A DNA stretch of 64,000 bases from Asticcacaulis taihuensis (GTDB taxonomy: Bacteria > Pseudomonadota > Alphaproteobacteria > Caulobacterales > Caulobacteraceae), in the NCBI RefSeq assembly GCF_900100255.1, contig NZ_FMTS01000001.1, positions 806,001 through 870,000 on the forward strand, written 5' to 3'. Position 1 is the first letter of the stretch; each line of letters begins with the position of its first letter. A model generated the notes under the pieces. That model searched no databases. It had not been told where the DNA came from and saw nothing but the letters and a program-made list of their open reading frames with translations. Position numbers and translations under genes: made by a program. Of this stretch, positions 44,164 to 53,246 are shown one piece after another.

Positions 44164-44200
44164 AAGGCCCGCCGGATCACTCCGACGGGCTTTGAATTTT
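44164..44200. terminator. Bidirectional terminator between the CorB-type gene and the RND operon
   Basis: AAGGCCCGCCGGA pairs with TCCGACGGGCTTT around TCAC, with one mismatch and one G-U pair. It is followed by TGAATTTT on the plus strand and by TTTTGTTTC on the minus strand, so it can end both converging transcripts. Confidence 0.75.
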
Positions 44201-44214
44201 CAGCGACACCCCGA

Positions 44215-47200
44215 CTACTCGGCGGTCGTTTCTTCCGGCTCATCCTTGCCCTGGGCATGGAAAAGTGGCGAGATCATCTTGCCAAAGAAGTGCGATATCT
44301 CATCGATGATCGTGTAGGTCGCCGGCACGAACACCAGTGATAAGAGCGTCGAGGTGATCAGACCGCCGATCACCGTTACCGCCATCGGCTGGCGGAAGGC
44401 GTCATTGCCGACGGCTACCGGGATCATGCCGGCGCCCATGGCCACGGTGGTCATGACGATCGGACGCGCCCGTTTCTTGGCGGCCTCAAACAGAGCCTCG
44501 GTGCGCCCCATGCCCCCCTTGATCGCTACCATGGCGTATTCGACCAGCAGGATCGAGTTCTTGGCGGCGATACCAACCAACATGATCAGGCCGATATAGG
44601 TCGGCATCGACATGCTCATCTGCGCCAGGATCAGGCCGATGAAAGCCCCGCCAAAGCAAAGAGGCAGCGCCAGCAGGATGGTGAACGGGTGGCTGAACGA
44701 ACCGAACAGCAGCACCAGTACCACATACATCAGGGCAATCCCGGTCAGGATGGCAGCGATGAAGTTCGGCACCATTTCGAGGAAGTCCTCTGTGTTCGGA
44801 TTGGGCACAACCCGCACGCCTGGGATTTCACCCTTCTTGAGCTTGACCATGGTCGGTGTCGCCATGACAGCTTTATCGGCCGTACCATTGGGCACGCCGT
44901 TCAGGTCTGCATTAACCGTGGCCGAGCGGGTACGATCGATCCGGTTGATCTTGATCGGGCCGGCGCCGAACGTGATATCCGCCACAGCCGACAGAGGCAC
45001 GGAAGTGCCGTACTTGGTCGGCACCATCAAGGTATTGAGGTTGTTGATATCGTAGCGGGCATCGGCCTTCAGCAGGACGCGGATCGGGATCTGTCGGTCG
45101 CCATCATTATATTTGGCCAGAATCTGGTCAATATCACCCATCGTGGCGACGCGCGCAGCAGAACTGATCGTGCTGGTCGAAACCCCCATCAGCGCCGCCT
45201 GGTCGGGCTTGGGCGTGATGACGACTTCCGGCTGCACAAGATTGTCCTCGGAATGGACATTGGTCAGTTCCTTGAGTGCTGCCATTTCCCGCAGCAACTG
45301 CTGCGAGGTGGAGGCCAGCAACTGTTCGTTATCCGACGCCAGGATATAGGCCACGCCGGTGCCGCCGCCGCCATCCTGGCCGAAGCTGCTGTGGATGCCG
45401 GGATACTTGCCCAGGGTCTTCGAGAATGCCTGTTCGAACTGGGTCTGCGAGAGCTTGCGCTCCTTTTTCGGCACGAGGTTGACTGTGATCGTGGCATTTT
45501 CCATGTTCATCACGGCATAGGTGCTGCGCACCTCCTTGTGGGTGGCCAGGTCGGCGACAATGCGCTTGACCACATTATCGGTTTCCTGCAGCGGCGTTCC
45601 AGGCGTCAGGGTCAGGCTCATGACCGACATCGACTGGTCGTCGGCCGGGATATTGTCGCTCGGAATCGTACTCAACAGGGCAATTGAGCCCGCAAAGAAC
45701 ATGATGCCGCCCAGGAACGGCGCCCAGCGCGCCCGCAGCAGTGAGGTCTTGAGGCGGACCGTCAGAATGATGGTGCCGATGACGCAGGCAAGGCCGACAA
45801 GTGCGATAACCCCGCCGATAATCTGCGACGGCAGTTCCGGCTTTATTATGTCACCGTCCGGGCCTGGGTGCGGGAATATGAAGCCCGACCCCATCGCCAT
45901 GATGCCCAGCGAAAACAGCAGACCAAATTCGAGCGCCGCCCAGCGTGCCTTCATATAGGGTTTATAGAGGACGAAGAACAAAAGCAGGGTCACGCCGAAG
46001 ACGCCGGCAGCCGCCATACCCATCGGCACCGCGCCCTTGGTCAGGTACTGGATCAGCAACATTACCGAAATCAGCGCGCCATGCATGAAGATGTACCAGC
46101 GCCACTTCAGGTGGCCCTCCAGACACCATTTCAGCATGGCCTGATAACCATCCATCCAGAACGGCTTGTCATGGTCGTGCTTCGGATTGGCGCGCAGCAG
46201 ATAGGCGCCCATCAGCGGCGTGAGCGTTCGCGCCACCACAAGCGAGAAGAAGACGGATACACAGGACGCGATAGCAAAGCTCTTGAAGAATTGCCCAACG
46301 ATGCCCGGCATGAACCCGGTGGGCGCGAACACGGCGATCAGGGTCGCGGTGGTCGCCACGACGGCCAGGCCGATTTCGTCGGCAGCTTCGATGGCCGCCT
46401 GATACGGCTTCTTGCCTTCGCGCATGTGCCGCACGATGTTTTCGATCTCGACGATGGCGTCGTCGACGAGAATACCGACGGTCAATGACAGGGCCAGCAG
46501 GGTCACCACGTTGAACGACTGGTTCAGCAGATGCATGACATAGAAGGTTGGCAACAGCGACATCGGCATGGCGACGGCGGAAACCAGGGTGGCCCGCCAG
46601 TCGCGCAGGAACAGCCAGACCACGAATACGGCTAGGAGTGCGCCGATCAGCAGGGCCTCCATCGAAGTGTCGTAGCTGCGCTGCACCTCTTTCACGGAGG
46701 AGGAAACCTCTTCGATCTGCACATTCGGATTGGAGGCTTTCAGCGCCTCCACGGCAGCGCGAACGCCTTCGGCGACCTTGACTTCTGACGTGGCACGGGT
46801 CCGCTGGATATTAAAGCCGACGACCTCATTGCCGTTATAGCGGGCGCGCGTCCGCGGCTCGGACCAGGTGTCACTGACCGTGGCGATATCGCCCAAGCGC
46901 ACGCTGCCGCCATTGGACAGGGTGATGCGCGTATCCGAAAGCTGCTGGACGCTGCTGGCGCCACCGACCGTGCGGATGGTCTGCTCCGACGTGCCGGCAT
47001 TGAAACGGCCGCCCGGCATGTTGACGTTGAAATTACGAAGTTGCTGGCTGATATCGCCTGCCGTCACACCCTGCGCCGCCAGCTTGGCGGGATCGAGTTC
47101 GATGCGGATTTCACGTTCAACCCCGCCGTCACGCGTCAGTTGCGACACGCCTTTAACGCCCAGGACCTTCTTGGCGACATCGTTATCGACATACCAGCTC

Positions 47201-47700
47201 AGGTCTTCCGGCGTCATGTTGGCGGCACGGATCGTATAGCTGAGCAGCGGCTGCCCCTGCGCATTCTCGACGCGCGACACAATCGGATCGAGCACATCGG
47301 ACGGCAGGTTGGCCCGCACGCCAGCCACGGCGTTGCGCACATCGTTTGTCGCCTTTTCCAGGTCGGTTTCGAGCTGGAAGGTGATGACAGTGGTCGAGGC
47401 GCCTTCGTTGACAATCGACTGGATATGACGCACGCCGCCCAGGCCCGATACGGAATCCTCGACGATGCGCGTTACCTGGTTCTGCAGTTCGGTCGGCGCG
47501 GCGCCGGAGCGGACGACGGTGACGACCACGATCGGGAAGTCGATATCCGGCCAGTTGTTGATGCGCATCTGACCGAAGCCGAGGAAGCCGGCGATCGTCA
47601 TGACGACAAAGAAAACAAGGGTCGGGATGGGATTGCGGATCGACCAGGATGAAATCTGGAAGCCACCGCCGCCGCTTTGCGCTGAAGATGCGGTTGACAT
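44215..47700 (-). CDS. RND efflux permease (HAE-1/AcrB-like) with an extra membrane insertion
   Basis: The inner-membrane proton-driven pump of a tripartite drug efflux system. The proton-relay residues are present: two Asp in LTVGILVDDAIVEIEN (TM4) and Lys in MLVGIAAKNSILLVEYA (TM10). The start SWSIRNPIPTLVFFVVMTIAGFLGFGQM is typical. At 1161 aa it is about 110-140 residues longer than usual. The surplus lies at about residues 530-655, between the TM6 region and the canonical TM7, and contains four predicted helices. The MFP gene lies upstream with only a 2-nt gap, so they form an operon. No TolC-type gene is nearby. Confidence 0.95.
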   Translation of the reverse strand: MSTASSAQSGGGGFQISSWSIRNPIPTLVFFVVMTIAGFLGFGQMRINNWPDIDFPIVVVTVVRSGAAPTELQNQVTRIVEDSVSGLGGVRHIQSIVNEGASTTVITFQLETDLEKATNDVRNAVAGVRANLPSDVLDPIVSRVENAQGQPLLSYTIRAANMTPEDLSWYVDNDVAKKVLGVKGVSQLTRDGGVEREIRIELDPAKLAAQGVTAGDISQQLRNFNVNMPGGRFNAGTSEQTIRTVGGASSVQQLSDTRITLSNGGSVRLGDIATVSDTWSEPRTRARYNGNEVVGFNIQRTRATSEVKVAEGVRAAVEALKASNPNVQIEEVSSSVKEVQRSYDTSMEALLIGALLAVFVVWLFLRDWRATLVSAVAMPMSLLPTFYVMHLLNQSFNVVTLLALSLTVGILVDDAIVEIENIVRHMREGKKPYQAAIEAADEIGLAVVATTATLIAVFAPTGFMPGIVGQFFKSFAIASCVSVFFSLVVARTLTPLMGAYLLRANPKHDHDKPFWMDGYQAMLKWCLEGHLKWRWYIFMHGALISVMLLIQYLTKGAVPMGMAAAGVFGVTLLLFFVLYKPYMKARWAALEFGLLFSLGIMAMGSGFIFPHPGPDGDIIKPELPSQIIGGVIALVGLACVIGTIILTVRLKTSLLRARWAPFLGGIMFFAGSIALLSTIPSDNIPADDQSMSVMSLTLTPGTPLQETDNVVKRIVADLATHKEVRSTYAVMNMENATITVNLVPKKERKLSQTQFEQAFSKTLGKYPGIHSSFGQDGGGGTGVAYILASDNEQLLASTSQQLLREMAALKELTNVHSEDNLVQPEVVITPKPDQAALMGVSTSTISSAARVATMGDIDQILAKYNDGDRQIPIRVLLKADARYDINNLNTLMVPTKYGTSVPLSAVADITFGAGPIKINRIDRTRSATVNADLNGVPNGTADKAVMATPTMVKLKKGEIPGVRVVPNPNTEDFLEMVPNFIAAILTGIALMYVVLVLLFGSFSHPFTILLALPLCFGGAFIGLILAQMSMSMPTYIGLIMLVGIAAKNSILLVEYAMVAIKGGMGRTEALFEAAKKRARPIVMTTVAMGAGMIPVAVGNDAFRQPMAVTVIGGLITSTLLSLVFVPATYTIIDEISHFFGKMISPLFHAQGKDEPEETTAE
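45730..46104 (-). other. Four-helix insertion within the RND permease
   Basis: The segment encodes hydrophobic stretches WYIFMHGALISVMLLIQYL, MGMAAAGVFGVTLLLFFVLY, AALEFGLLFSLGIMAMGSGF and IIGGVIALVGLACVIGTIIL. After it comes the usual TM7-to-porter transition (FLGGIMFFAGSIALLSTIPS). An even number of helices would keep the topology of the rest of the pump unchanged. Confidence 0.75.
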
Positions 47701-47702
47701 GA

Positions 47703-48797
47703 TCAGTGCTCTCCGCCCGCTGCCGTTGTGGCGGTGGCCTTGACCAGGTCGCCGTCATTCAGGAAGCCGGCGCCGGTCGTGACCACGCGGTCCCCTGCGA
47801 CAAGCCCTTCCTTGACAATGACATCCTTCCCGCCGGTGGTTGTCCCCGCCACGATCTTGCGAAGATGTGCCTTGTTATCGCTTCCGATCACAAAGACCTG
47901 CGGCACATTCTCGTGATAGACAATGGCGTTCTGCGGGATCAGCAGCACATTTTGCGAACCGGCCGCGATCGTGCCGGAAGCAAACATACCCGGACGCAGG
48001 CCTGACTCCCACGGCACGCTGACGCGCGCATAGCCCAGGCGCGTGGCCGGATCGACCATCGGCGTAACGATGCGCACCGAGCCACTGACCGGGCCGGTGG
48101 ATTCACTGGTCACCGTCACCGGCATACCAGCGGAAATATTGTGCAGGTCGCTTTCCACAACCTGCATGTTGAGTTCGATACGGCCATCGCGGACGATGCG
48201 GAACAGTTCGGCGCCCTGGCTGATATTCTGGCCCAGCACCGCCGTGCGGTGGGTAACGATGCCGGAAACCGGCGCACGGACCGTTGCCATATTGAGCTGA
48301 GTCTGGGCCGTCTGCATGGCGGCTTCCGTCGTCAGCTTGGCGGCCTCGGCATTATCGAGCGCGGCAGCCGACAGATAGCCTTGCTGGAACAGGGTCTGGG
48401 CGCGCAGGTAAGCCTTGTTCGACTGGTTGTAATTGGCTTGGGCCTGCTTGAGCTGGGCCTGGAGCAGAACGTCGTTCATTTTCAGCAGGGGCTGGCCCTG
48501 CTTGACGGTTTGCCCTTCATCAGCCAGCAGCGCCACGGCGGTCAGGCCACCGGTTTCGGCGCCGACGGCGACCTCCTGCCAGGCGCTGATCGTGCCGGTG
48601 CCCACCACCTGGACAGGCGCCGTATCCTGGCGCACCACGGCGAAATTGACGACCGCCGCATGGGATTCGGCCTTGCCGTCATCCTTTTTCTTGCTGCAGC
48701 CGCTGATGCCGGCGCCAATGACCAGCGCCATGGCGACGAACGCCACCACTGATCGTGACCGCGAACCGGCTTTCAGAGTTCCCCAAATCATGCCCAT
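47703..48797 (-). CDS. RND efflux periplasmic adaptor (MFP) lipoprotein
   Basis: A 364-aa membrane-fusion protein that bridges the RND pump and an outer-membrane channel. It has a lipobox (GAGISGC) after the signal helix, a barrel-sandwich segment with WQEVAVGAETGGLTAVALLADEGQTVKQGQPLLKM, an alpha-hairpin (LLQAQLKQAQANYNQSNKAYLRAQTLFQQGYLS) and MATVRAPVSGIVTHRTAVLGQNIS. I place the start at 48797 (MGMIWGTL) because AGGATCA precedes it; the longer frame to 48935 has no support. It is the first gene of the two-gene efflux operon. Confidence 0.93.
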   Translation of the reverse strand: MGMIWGTLKAGSRSRSVVAFVAMALVIGAGISGCSKKKDDGKAESHAAVVNFAVVRQDTAPVQVVGTGTISAWQEVAVGAETGGLTAVALLADEGQTVKQGQPLLKMNDVLLQAQLKQAQANYNQSNKAYLRAQTLFQQGYLSAAALDNAEAAKLTTEAAMQTAQTQLNMATVRAPVSGIVTHRTAVLGQNISQGAELFRIVRDGRIELNMQVVESDLHNISAGMPVTVTSESTGPVSGSVRIVTPMVDPATRLGYARVSVPWESGLRPGMFASGTIAAGSQNVLLIPQNAIVYHENVPQVFVIGSDNKAHLRKIVAGTTTGGKDVIVKEGLVAGDRVVTTGAGFLNDGDLVKATATTAAGGEH

Positions 48798-49107
48798 TGA
48801 TCCTACTTTTATTTTCGTGCCGCGCTCCGACGGACACCATTGTTTCTTTACCGCACTCTGATGTGCGCCCCGTTGCCTGTCAACGAAAGGCGACATTACA
48901 AATCTTTCACGAACGCGCACCTCGGCAGGCGTCATTGCACCCGCATGACGCCGTTCTCGTTTGCTATATCATGAATTGGCAGAAAACTGTCAGCAGCTAA
49001 AACGCTGTAATGCCTGAAAAGAGGGTTAACCGAAGCGATAATCCTCGGGCTATTGCATATTTATGCCACCTGGGTCAGCTTACGCCTTCAGATCAAGGGA
49101 GAACGTC
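48798..49107. promoter_or_regulatory. Divergent promoter region of the RND operon and the zinc peptidase gene
   Basis: No gene is visible in these 310 nt. GGCGTCAT (48928-48935) and ATGACGCC (48945-48952) form a perfect 8-bp inverted repeat with a 9-nt spacer, suited to a dimeric repressor of the efflux operon. The stretch beside the peptidase gene (48960-49060) is more AT-rich and probably holds its promoter. No regulator gene lies next to it. Confidence 0.45.
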
Positions 49108-49950
49108 ATGAGATGGCAAGGCGGACGCAGGGGCGGCGTTGAGGATCGTCGGGGCGGCGGTGGCGGCATGGGCCCGGTGGCCGGCGGCGGTGGACTGGTG
49201 CTCGTGGTCGTGGCGCTGATCGGCTATTTCGTATTCGGCATTGACCCGCAAACCATCATGAGCGCCGGCAGCCAGAGCGCGCCGACATCAGACGTGCAAG
49301 CTTCTACCGGCACACCCGGCGACGAGGAAGGCCAGTTCGCCGATGTCATCCACACCTCGGCCAATGATACCTGGCAGGCGCTTTTCCAGTCTGAGGGCAA
49401 GGACTTCCGCCCCTCCACCATCGTGCTTTATACGCAGGGCACGCCCACCGGCTGCGGCATGGGCGAAGCGGCCATGGGGCCCTTCTACTGCCCGGCCGAC
49501 GAAAAGGTCTATATCGATCTCGATTTCTTCCGCACGCTCGATAATCAGCTCGGCGCGCCGGGTGATTTCGCCAAGGCCTATGTCATTGCCCATGAGGTCG
49601 GCCACCATATCCAGAAGCTGGAAGGCGCGAGCGATGCAGTCAGCCGCCAGGAGCAGCATCTGAGCAAGGCCGGTGCCAATGCCCTCTCCGTCAAGCTGGA
49701 ACTCCAGGCCGACTGCTATGCCGGCGTCTGGGCCAAGCGCGCCAACGACAAGGAACACTGGATCGAGGCCGGCGACATCGACGAAGCCCTGGGCGCGGCC
49801 ACGGCGGTGGGCGACGACACGCTACAGGAAAAGGCTCAAGGTCGTGTCGTGCCGGACAGCTTCACCCACGGCTCGGCCGCCCAGCGCACCCAATGGTTCA
49901 AGGCCGGCTTCCGCGCCGGTGATCCGGCGGATTGCCGTACCTTCGGCTAA
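49108..49950 (+). CDS. Membrane-anchored neutral zinc metallopeptidase (YpfJ/KPN_02809 family)
   Basis: A 280-aa protein of the predicted zinc peptidase family YpfJ. An Arg/Gly-rich head (MRWQGGRRGGVEDRRGGGG) precedes a single membrane helix (LVLVVVALIGYFVFGID). The catalytic domain has PFYCPADEKVYIDLDFF and the zinc motif VIAHEVGHHIQKLEG, followed by LQADCYAGVWA (third ligand region). GGGAG precedes ATG 49108 by about 6 nt. The physiological target is unknown. Its end overlaps the convergent DUF1080 gene by 4 nt. Confidence 0.93.
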   Translation: MRWQGGRRGGVEDRRGGGGGMGPVAGGGGLVLVVVALIGYFVFGIDPQTIMSAGSQSAPTSDVQASTGTPGDEEGQFADVIHTSANDTWQALFQSEGKDFRPSTIVLYTQGTPTGCGMGEAAMGPFYCPADEKVYIDLDFFRTLDNQLGAPGDFAKAYVIAHEVGHHIQKLEGASDAVSRQEQHLSKAGANALSVKLELQADCYAGVWAKRANDKEHWIEAGDIDEALGAATAVGDDTLQEKAQGRVVPDSFTHGSAAQRTQWFKAGFRAGDPADCRTFG

Positions 49951-50855
49951 CGCGCCTCGATTGCCGGCAGGCTATTGATCGGCTCAATGGTGATGTTGCG
50001 GAAGAAGGTTTCCGCCCCTTCGGACTGCAACTGTATCGCGCCGTGCATAAGCGGCTCGCAGGGGGCTGTATCGCTGGCCTTGTCGCAGATGCCCCAGACC
50101 TCCATGACCGGGACGCCATTGACCACATGGACGGCGTGGTTGGCGAAGACGTAGAGATCGAGCGTATTCCACTGGCCGACCGGCTTGTCGGCATTGAAAT
50201 TGTTTTCGATATTCCACAGGGCGGTATTGCCAATGGCTGAGCCTTTCGGCGCGCCGGCCATGAAGCGCTGCTTCGGATCAATGATTGACGGATCAATAGC
50301 CACGCTGGAATCAACCTGCAGACCGTTACCCACCGGCACCACCATGCCGACGCTGCCGGTCATGATCTCGAATTCGACCGCGCGCGACCAGGTGCCCCAG
50401 ACCACACCAGGGGCGCCGTGGGTGTGATACAGCAGGCCATTGTTTTCCGGGTCGTTGAGGCGTGGCGCATATCGTTTGCCGCTCCATTTGTATTCCAGCC
50501 GCAGGTGATAGTTCTTGAAATCGCCCTTGTGGACCAGGCTGCCCCAGGTTTCGCCGCTGACACGCAGGGCGGGCGCACCATCCTCGGTTACCACCGTGAA
50601 GATATCCCCCTTGCCACCCGGACCGATCGGCTTTGCACCACCGGCATTATAGGTCACGGCCGGCTCCCTGTAGCCCAGCCAGGCCGTCCAGTCGTTCAAA
50701 TCCTTGCCGTTGAACAGCGCTTCGGCCGGTCCGGTGGCCGGCGGAATATTTTTCAGCACCAGGGTTTGCGGATGGAAGACTGGCGCTTCGGCTCGCGCCA
50801 CGCCCAGCCCGAACGCCAAGGCCAGCCCTGCAGTAGCGGCAACACGCTTCAACAT
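49947..50855 (-). CDS. DUF1080 (3-keto-disaccharide hydrolase-type) exported protein
   Basis: A 302-aa protein of the DUF1080 family (concanavalin-like fold), some members of which cleave 3-keto-glycosides. A signal peptide (GLALAFGLGVARA) precedes the domain with EALFNGKDLNDWTAWLGY, YHLRLEYKWSGKRYAPR, NNGLLYHTHGAPGVVWGTWSRAVEFEIMTG and a C-terminal GAIQLQSEGAETFFRNITIEPI. All of these are typical of the family. GGAAGAG precedes ATG 50855. A LacI-type operator lies in the promoter, so expression is probably sugar-controlled. No other sugar genes are adjacent. Confidence 0.9.
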   Translation of the reverse strand: MLKRVAATAGLALAFGLGVARAEAPVFHPQTLVLKNIPPATGPAEALFNGKDLNDWTAWLGYREPAVTYNAGGAKPIGPGGKGDIFTVVTEDGAPALRVSGETWGSLVHKGDFKNYHLRLEYKWSGKRYAPRLNDPENNGLLYHTHGAPGVVWGTWSRAVEFEIMTGSVGMVVPVGNGLQVDSSVAIDPSIIDPKQRFMAGAPKGSAIGNTALWNIENNFNADKPVGQWNTLDLYVFANHAVHVVNGVPVMEVWGICDKASDTAPCEPLMHGAIQLQSEGAETFFRNITIEPINSLPAIEAR

Positions 50856-50888
50856 ATCTCTTCCCAACTTTTATATGACTGTACGCGA

Positions 50889-50904
50889 TGGTAATCGATT
50901 ACAT
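50889..50904. promoter_or_regulatory. LacI-family-type operator before the DUF1080 gene
   Basis: GTAATCGATTAC (50891-50902) is a perfect 12-bp palindrome with the central CG expected of LacI-family operators, set in TGGTAATCGATTACATA. It lies 36 nt upstream of the DUF1080 start codon. The regulator is not in this window. Confidence 0.6.
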
Positions 50905-50935
50905 ATACATGCGTCAAGGAAAGGAAAAGCGTCTC

Positions 50936-51520
50936 TCAATGCGTGGTGGACTTGTTCAGCGCATCGTACATATTGATTTTCATGCCCCCCGGAACGGTCA
51001 TGTCGCCGCCCTTCATATCGACCGGACAATCACCCAGCCGTTTGCCGATTACCGTGGTGGTCGATTTGCCGTCCCCGCTCAATGGCGGCTCCATGGTGGC
51101 GGCAATCGTTTGGTGATACTCGCTGTCGCTGATCATTTCCATGCGGATATGGCTGGTGACCTTGCGGCCTGACATTTGGCAAACCGAATCGACATCGACG
51201 GTTGTTCCGGTCTTTACGATATTACTTTGGGTGCATTGGGCATCGCCAGTGCCCTTCATGCCGACTTCAACCATCCGTTCGCTCAGGCCCTGATCTACGC
51301 AAAGCTTGCTGACCAGGCCCGCCGGCATTCCCGGCACCGAGGTCGTCATTTCCCACAGGCCAGGCTTCTGCGCCATCGGGCTGGCCTCCGCCAACGGGGC
51401 CGGTTTCGCCGCTTCAATGCCGGCTGACTGACTTTCAGGCGCCTTCGGCTTGCTGCAACCAACCATGCTGCCCAAGGCGGCGATCAGTATCAGAGCCGTA
51501 GTCAAACGCATAATTGTCAT
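50936..51520 (-). CDS. DUF3617 lipoprotein (copy 1)
   Basis: A 194-aa lipoprotein (lipobox SMVGC) with a DUF3617 domain, a family of unknown role common in alphaproteobacteria. The domain begins with KPGLWEMTTSVPGMPAG and has four cysteines in LCVD, AQCTQ, DSVCQM and LGDCPVDM. GGAGG stands 6 nt before the ATG. Its sequence is closest, among the four cluster members, to the next copy upstream (shared SHIxxxxISDxxxHQT and KRLGxCPxxMKxGD). A 61-nt gap separates it from that gene. Confidence 0.88.
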   Translation of the reverse strand: MTIMRLTTALILIAALGSMVGCSKPKAPESQSAGIEAAKPAPLAEASPMAQKPGLWEMTTSVPGMPAGLVSKLCVDQGLSERMVEVGMKGTGDAQCTQSNIVKTGTTVDVDSVCQMSGRKVTSHIRMEMISDSEYHQTIAATMEPPLSGDGKSTTTVIGKRLGDCPVDMKGGDMTVPGGMKINMYDALNKSTTH

Positions 51521-51581
51521 GAGGCGCCTCCTTCAAGTTGCGCCCTACCATACAACCGAAGAACGACGTTACAAACCCTTA

Positions 51582-52223
51582 TTAACGAAACTTGGCCAGC
51601 ACGAGCCCGGCCTTCAGTTTCACGCCGTCTCCCGTCACATAGTCACCCGGCTTCATACCGGCCGGACAATTCCCCAGACGTTTGCCGTCGGTGATCGTGA
51701 CCTGGTTGCCGTGACCGGCAAACGCCGGTGAATACCGCGTCTCGACCGTCTGGTGGAAGGCGTCATTGCCGATGATATCGACATGAATATGCGAGGTCAG
51801 GGTGGTGTCATTGACCATGCAGACTGTATCGATATCGGCGCCGTTATCGCTCTTGGTGACCGAGCGCGCCGAACATTCGAGATGGGCCATTTCCGGTTTG
51901 CCCGGCAGATCATGGCCGATCAGGGCCAGCTTTTCCCCTTGTGCGTCATTGACGCAGATTTTCGACACCGAGCGCCCGCCCAGTTGCGGCAGGGTCTGGG
52001 TCAGTTGCCAAAGTCCCGCGCGTTGTCCCAGCCGGCTGACCTTGTAGGCCGGTGCGCTTTCGGACTCCGCCTCACTGGCCGCAGCACTTTCCGCCGCGGC
52101 CGATGCCGCTGCTGCCGATAGTCCGGCCCCGTCTTCGACAAAGGGCGTGCGCGGCGTTTCCGGCTTGTCGCAGCCCGTCACAAGGAAAGCTGTCACCCCC
52201 AGCATGACAAATTTCAACTTCAT
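51582..52223 (-). CDS. DUF3617 lipoprotein (copy 2)
   Basis: A 213-aa lipoprotein (lipobox LVTGC) with an Ala/Ser/Glu-rich linker (about residues 35-60) and a DUF3617 domain: RAGLWQLTQTLPQLGGRSVSKICV, then cysteines in HLECSA and DTVCMV and in GNCPAGMKPGDYV. It overlaps the small lipoprotein gene upstream by 4 nt, so the two are translated together. Function is unknown; its location is expected to be the inner or outer membrane, facing the periplasm. Confidence 0.87.
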   Translation of the reverse strand: MKLKFVMLGVTAFLVTGCDKPETPRTPFVEDGAGLSAAAASAAAESAAASEAESESAPAYKVSRLGQRAGLWQLTQTLPQLGGRSVSKICVNDAQGEKLALIGHDLPGKPEMAHLECSARSVTKSDNGADIDTVCMVNDTTLTSHIHVDIIGNDAFHQTVETRYSPAFAGHGNQVTITDGKRLGNCPAGMKPGDYVTGDGVKLKAGLVLAKFR

Positions 52224-52432
52224 TGCGAGTCCGCCTCCGATGCCTGGCTGTCGCCATCCATCGACATGACCGGGGAGTAGCTGGCATAGGCCGCCGCCTC
52301 TTCGGCCGTCAGGCTGGCGGCGGGGCTTTCGCCGGCATCCGCCACGTCACCGGATGCCCCAGGGCGCGGACTGCAACCGCTGAGGATGCAAATGACCAGG
52401 CCGGACGCAATTAAACAGACAAACGGTTTCAT
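52220..52432 (-). CDS. 70-aa lipoprotein
   Basis: A short lipoprotein with a signal helix (FVCLIASGLVICILSGC, lipobox LSGC) and about 50 mature residues that are acidic and rich in Ala and Ser, without a recognisable fold. AAGG lies about 6 nt before the ATG. It overlaps DUF3617 copy 2 by 4 nt and is probably a partner of that protein. No family is recognised. Confidence 0.75.
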   Translation of the reverse strand: MKPFVCLIASGLVICILSGCSPRPGASGDVADAGESPAASLTAEEAAAYASYSPVMSMDGDSQASEADSQ

Positions 52433-52505
52433 ACTTGACCTTTAAAGACACCCTATTTCCGAACATATTCACGAGATTGTAAAGACGAAATTCGGAAATG
52501 ACGCT

Positions 52506-53207
52506 TCAAGTCGGCGAGATTGCAGGATCATCCGGCAGTTTCCAGTCAATCGGCGCATAGCCTTTCGAGACCAGAAAATCATTGGCGCGCGAAAAGGGTT
52601 TGGTGCCGAAGAAGCCATTATGGGCCGAAAGCGGTGACGGGTGCACCGACTTGATCACCAGATGTTTTGAGGTATCGACAAACGCCGCCTTTTTCTGCGC
52701 GTAGGAACCCCACAGAATGAACACCGCCGGCTGCGGCAGGTCATTGACCGCGCGGATCACCGCATCGGTGAACTTTTCCCAGCCCTTGCCCTGGTGGGCC
52801 GCCGCCATGCCCATTTCCACGGTCAGCACGCTGTTCAGCAGCAACACACCTTGTTTTGCCCAATGCTCCAGGAAGCCATGGCGCGCCGGCGGGATACCGA
52901 GATCACCTTGCAATTCCTTGTAGATATTGACCAGTGAGGGCGGGATGCGCACACCGGGCTTTACCGAGAATGACAGGCCGTGCGCCTGCCCTTCGCCGTG
53001 ATAAGGATCCTGACCGAGGATGACCACGCGTACCTTTTCCGGCGGCGTCAGGTCGAGGGCGCGGAAATAGTCGCTCCCCTTCGGGAATATCCGCTTGCCC
53101 GCTGTGCGCTGTGCCTGAAGAAAAGCGCGCAGGTCGGCCATATAGGACTTGGAAAATTCCGGCGCCAGCAGAGCCTTCCAGCCGTCATCGAGTTTGATAT
53201 CGCTCAT
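52506..53207 (-). CDS. ung: Uracil-DNA glycosylase
   Basis: Removes uracil from DNA. Family 1 motifs are complete: VVILGQDPYHGEGQAHGLSFSV with the catalytic Asp, LLLNSVLTVEMG, and HPSPLSAHNGFFG with the catalytic His. Length is 233 aa. It is embedded on the same strand between members of the DUF3617 cluster, which looks accidental rather than functional. The distance to the next gene (73 nt) leaves room for a separate promoter for the lipoproteins. Confidence 0.98.
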   Translation of the reverse strand: MSDIKLDDGWKALLAPEFSKSYMADLRAFLQAQRTAGKRIFPKGSDYFRALDLTPPEKVRVVILGQDPYHGEGQAHGLSFSVKPGVRIPPSLVNIYKELQGDLGIPPARHGFLEHWAKQGVLLLNSVLTVEMGMAAAHQGKGWEKFTDAVIRAVNDLPQPAVFILWGSYAQKKAAFVDTSKHLVIKSVHPSPLSAHNGFFGTKPFSRANDFLVSKGYAPIDWKLPDDPAISPT

Positions 53208-53246
53208 GCGGACATCCGGCCCCGACTCCTGCCCTCTGTCAAGCGC

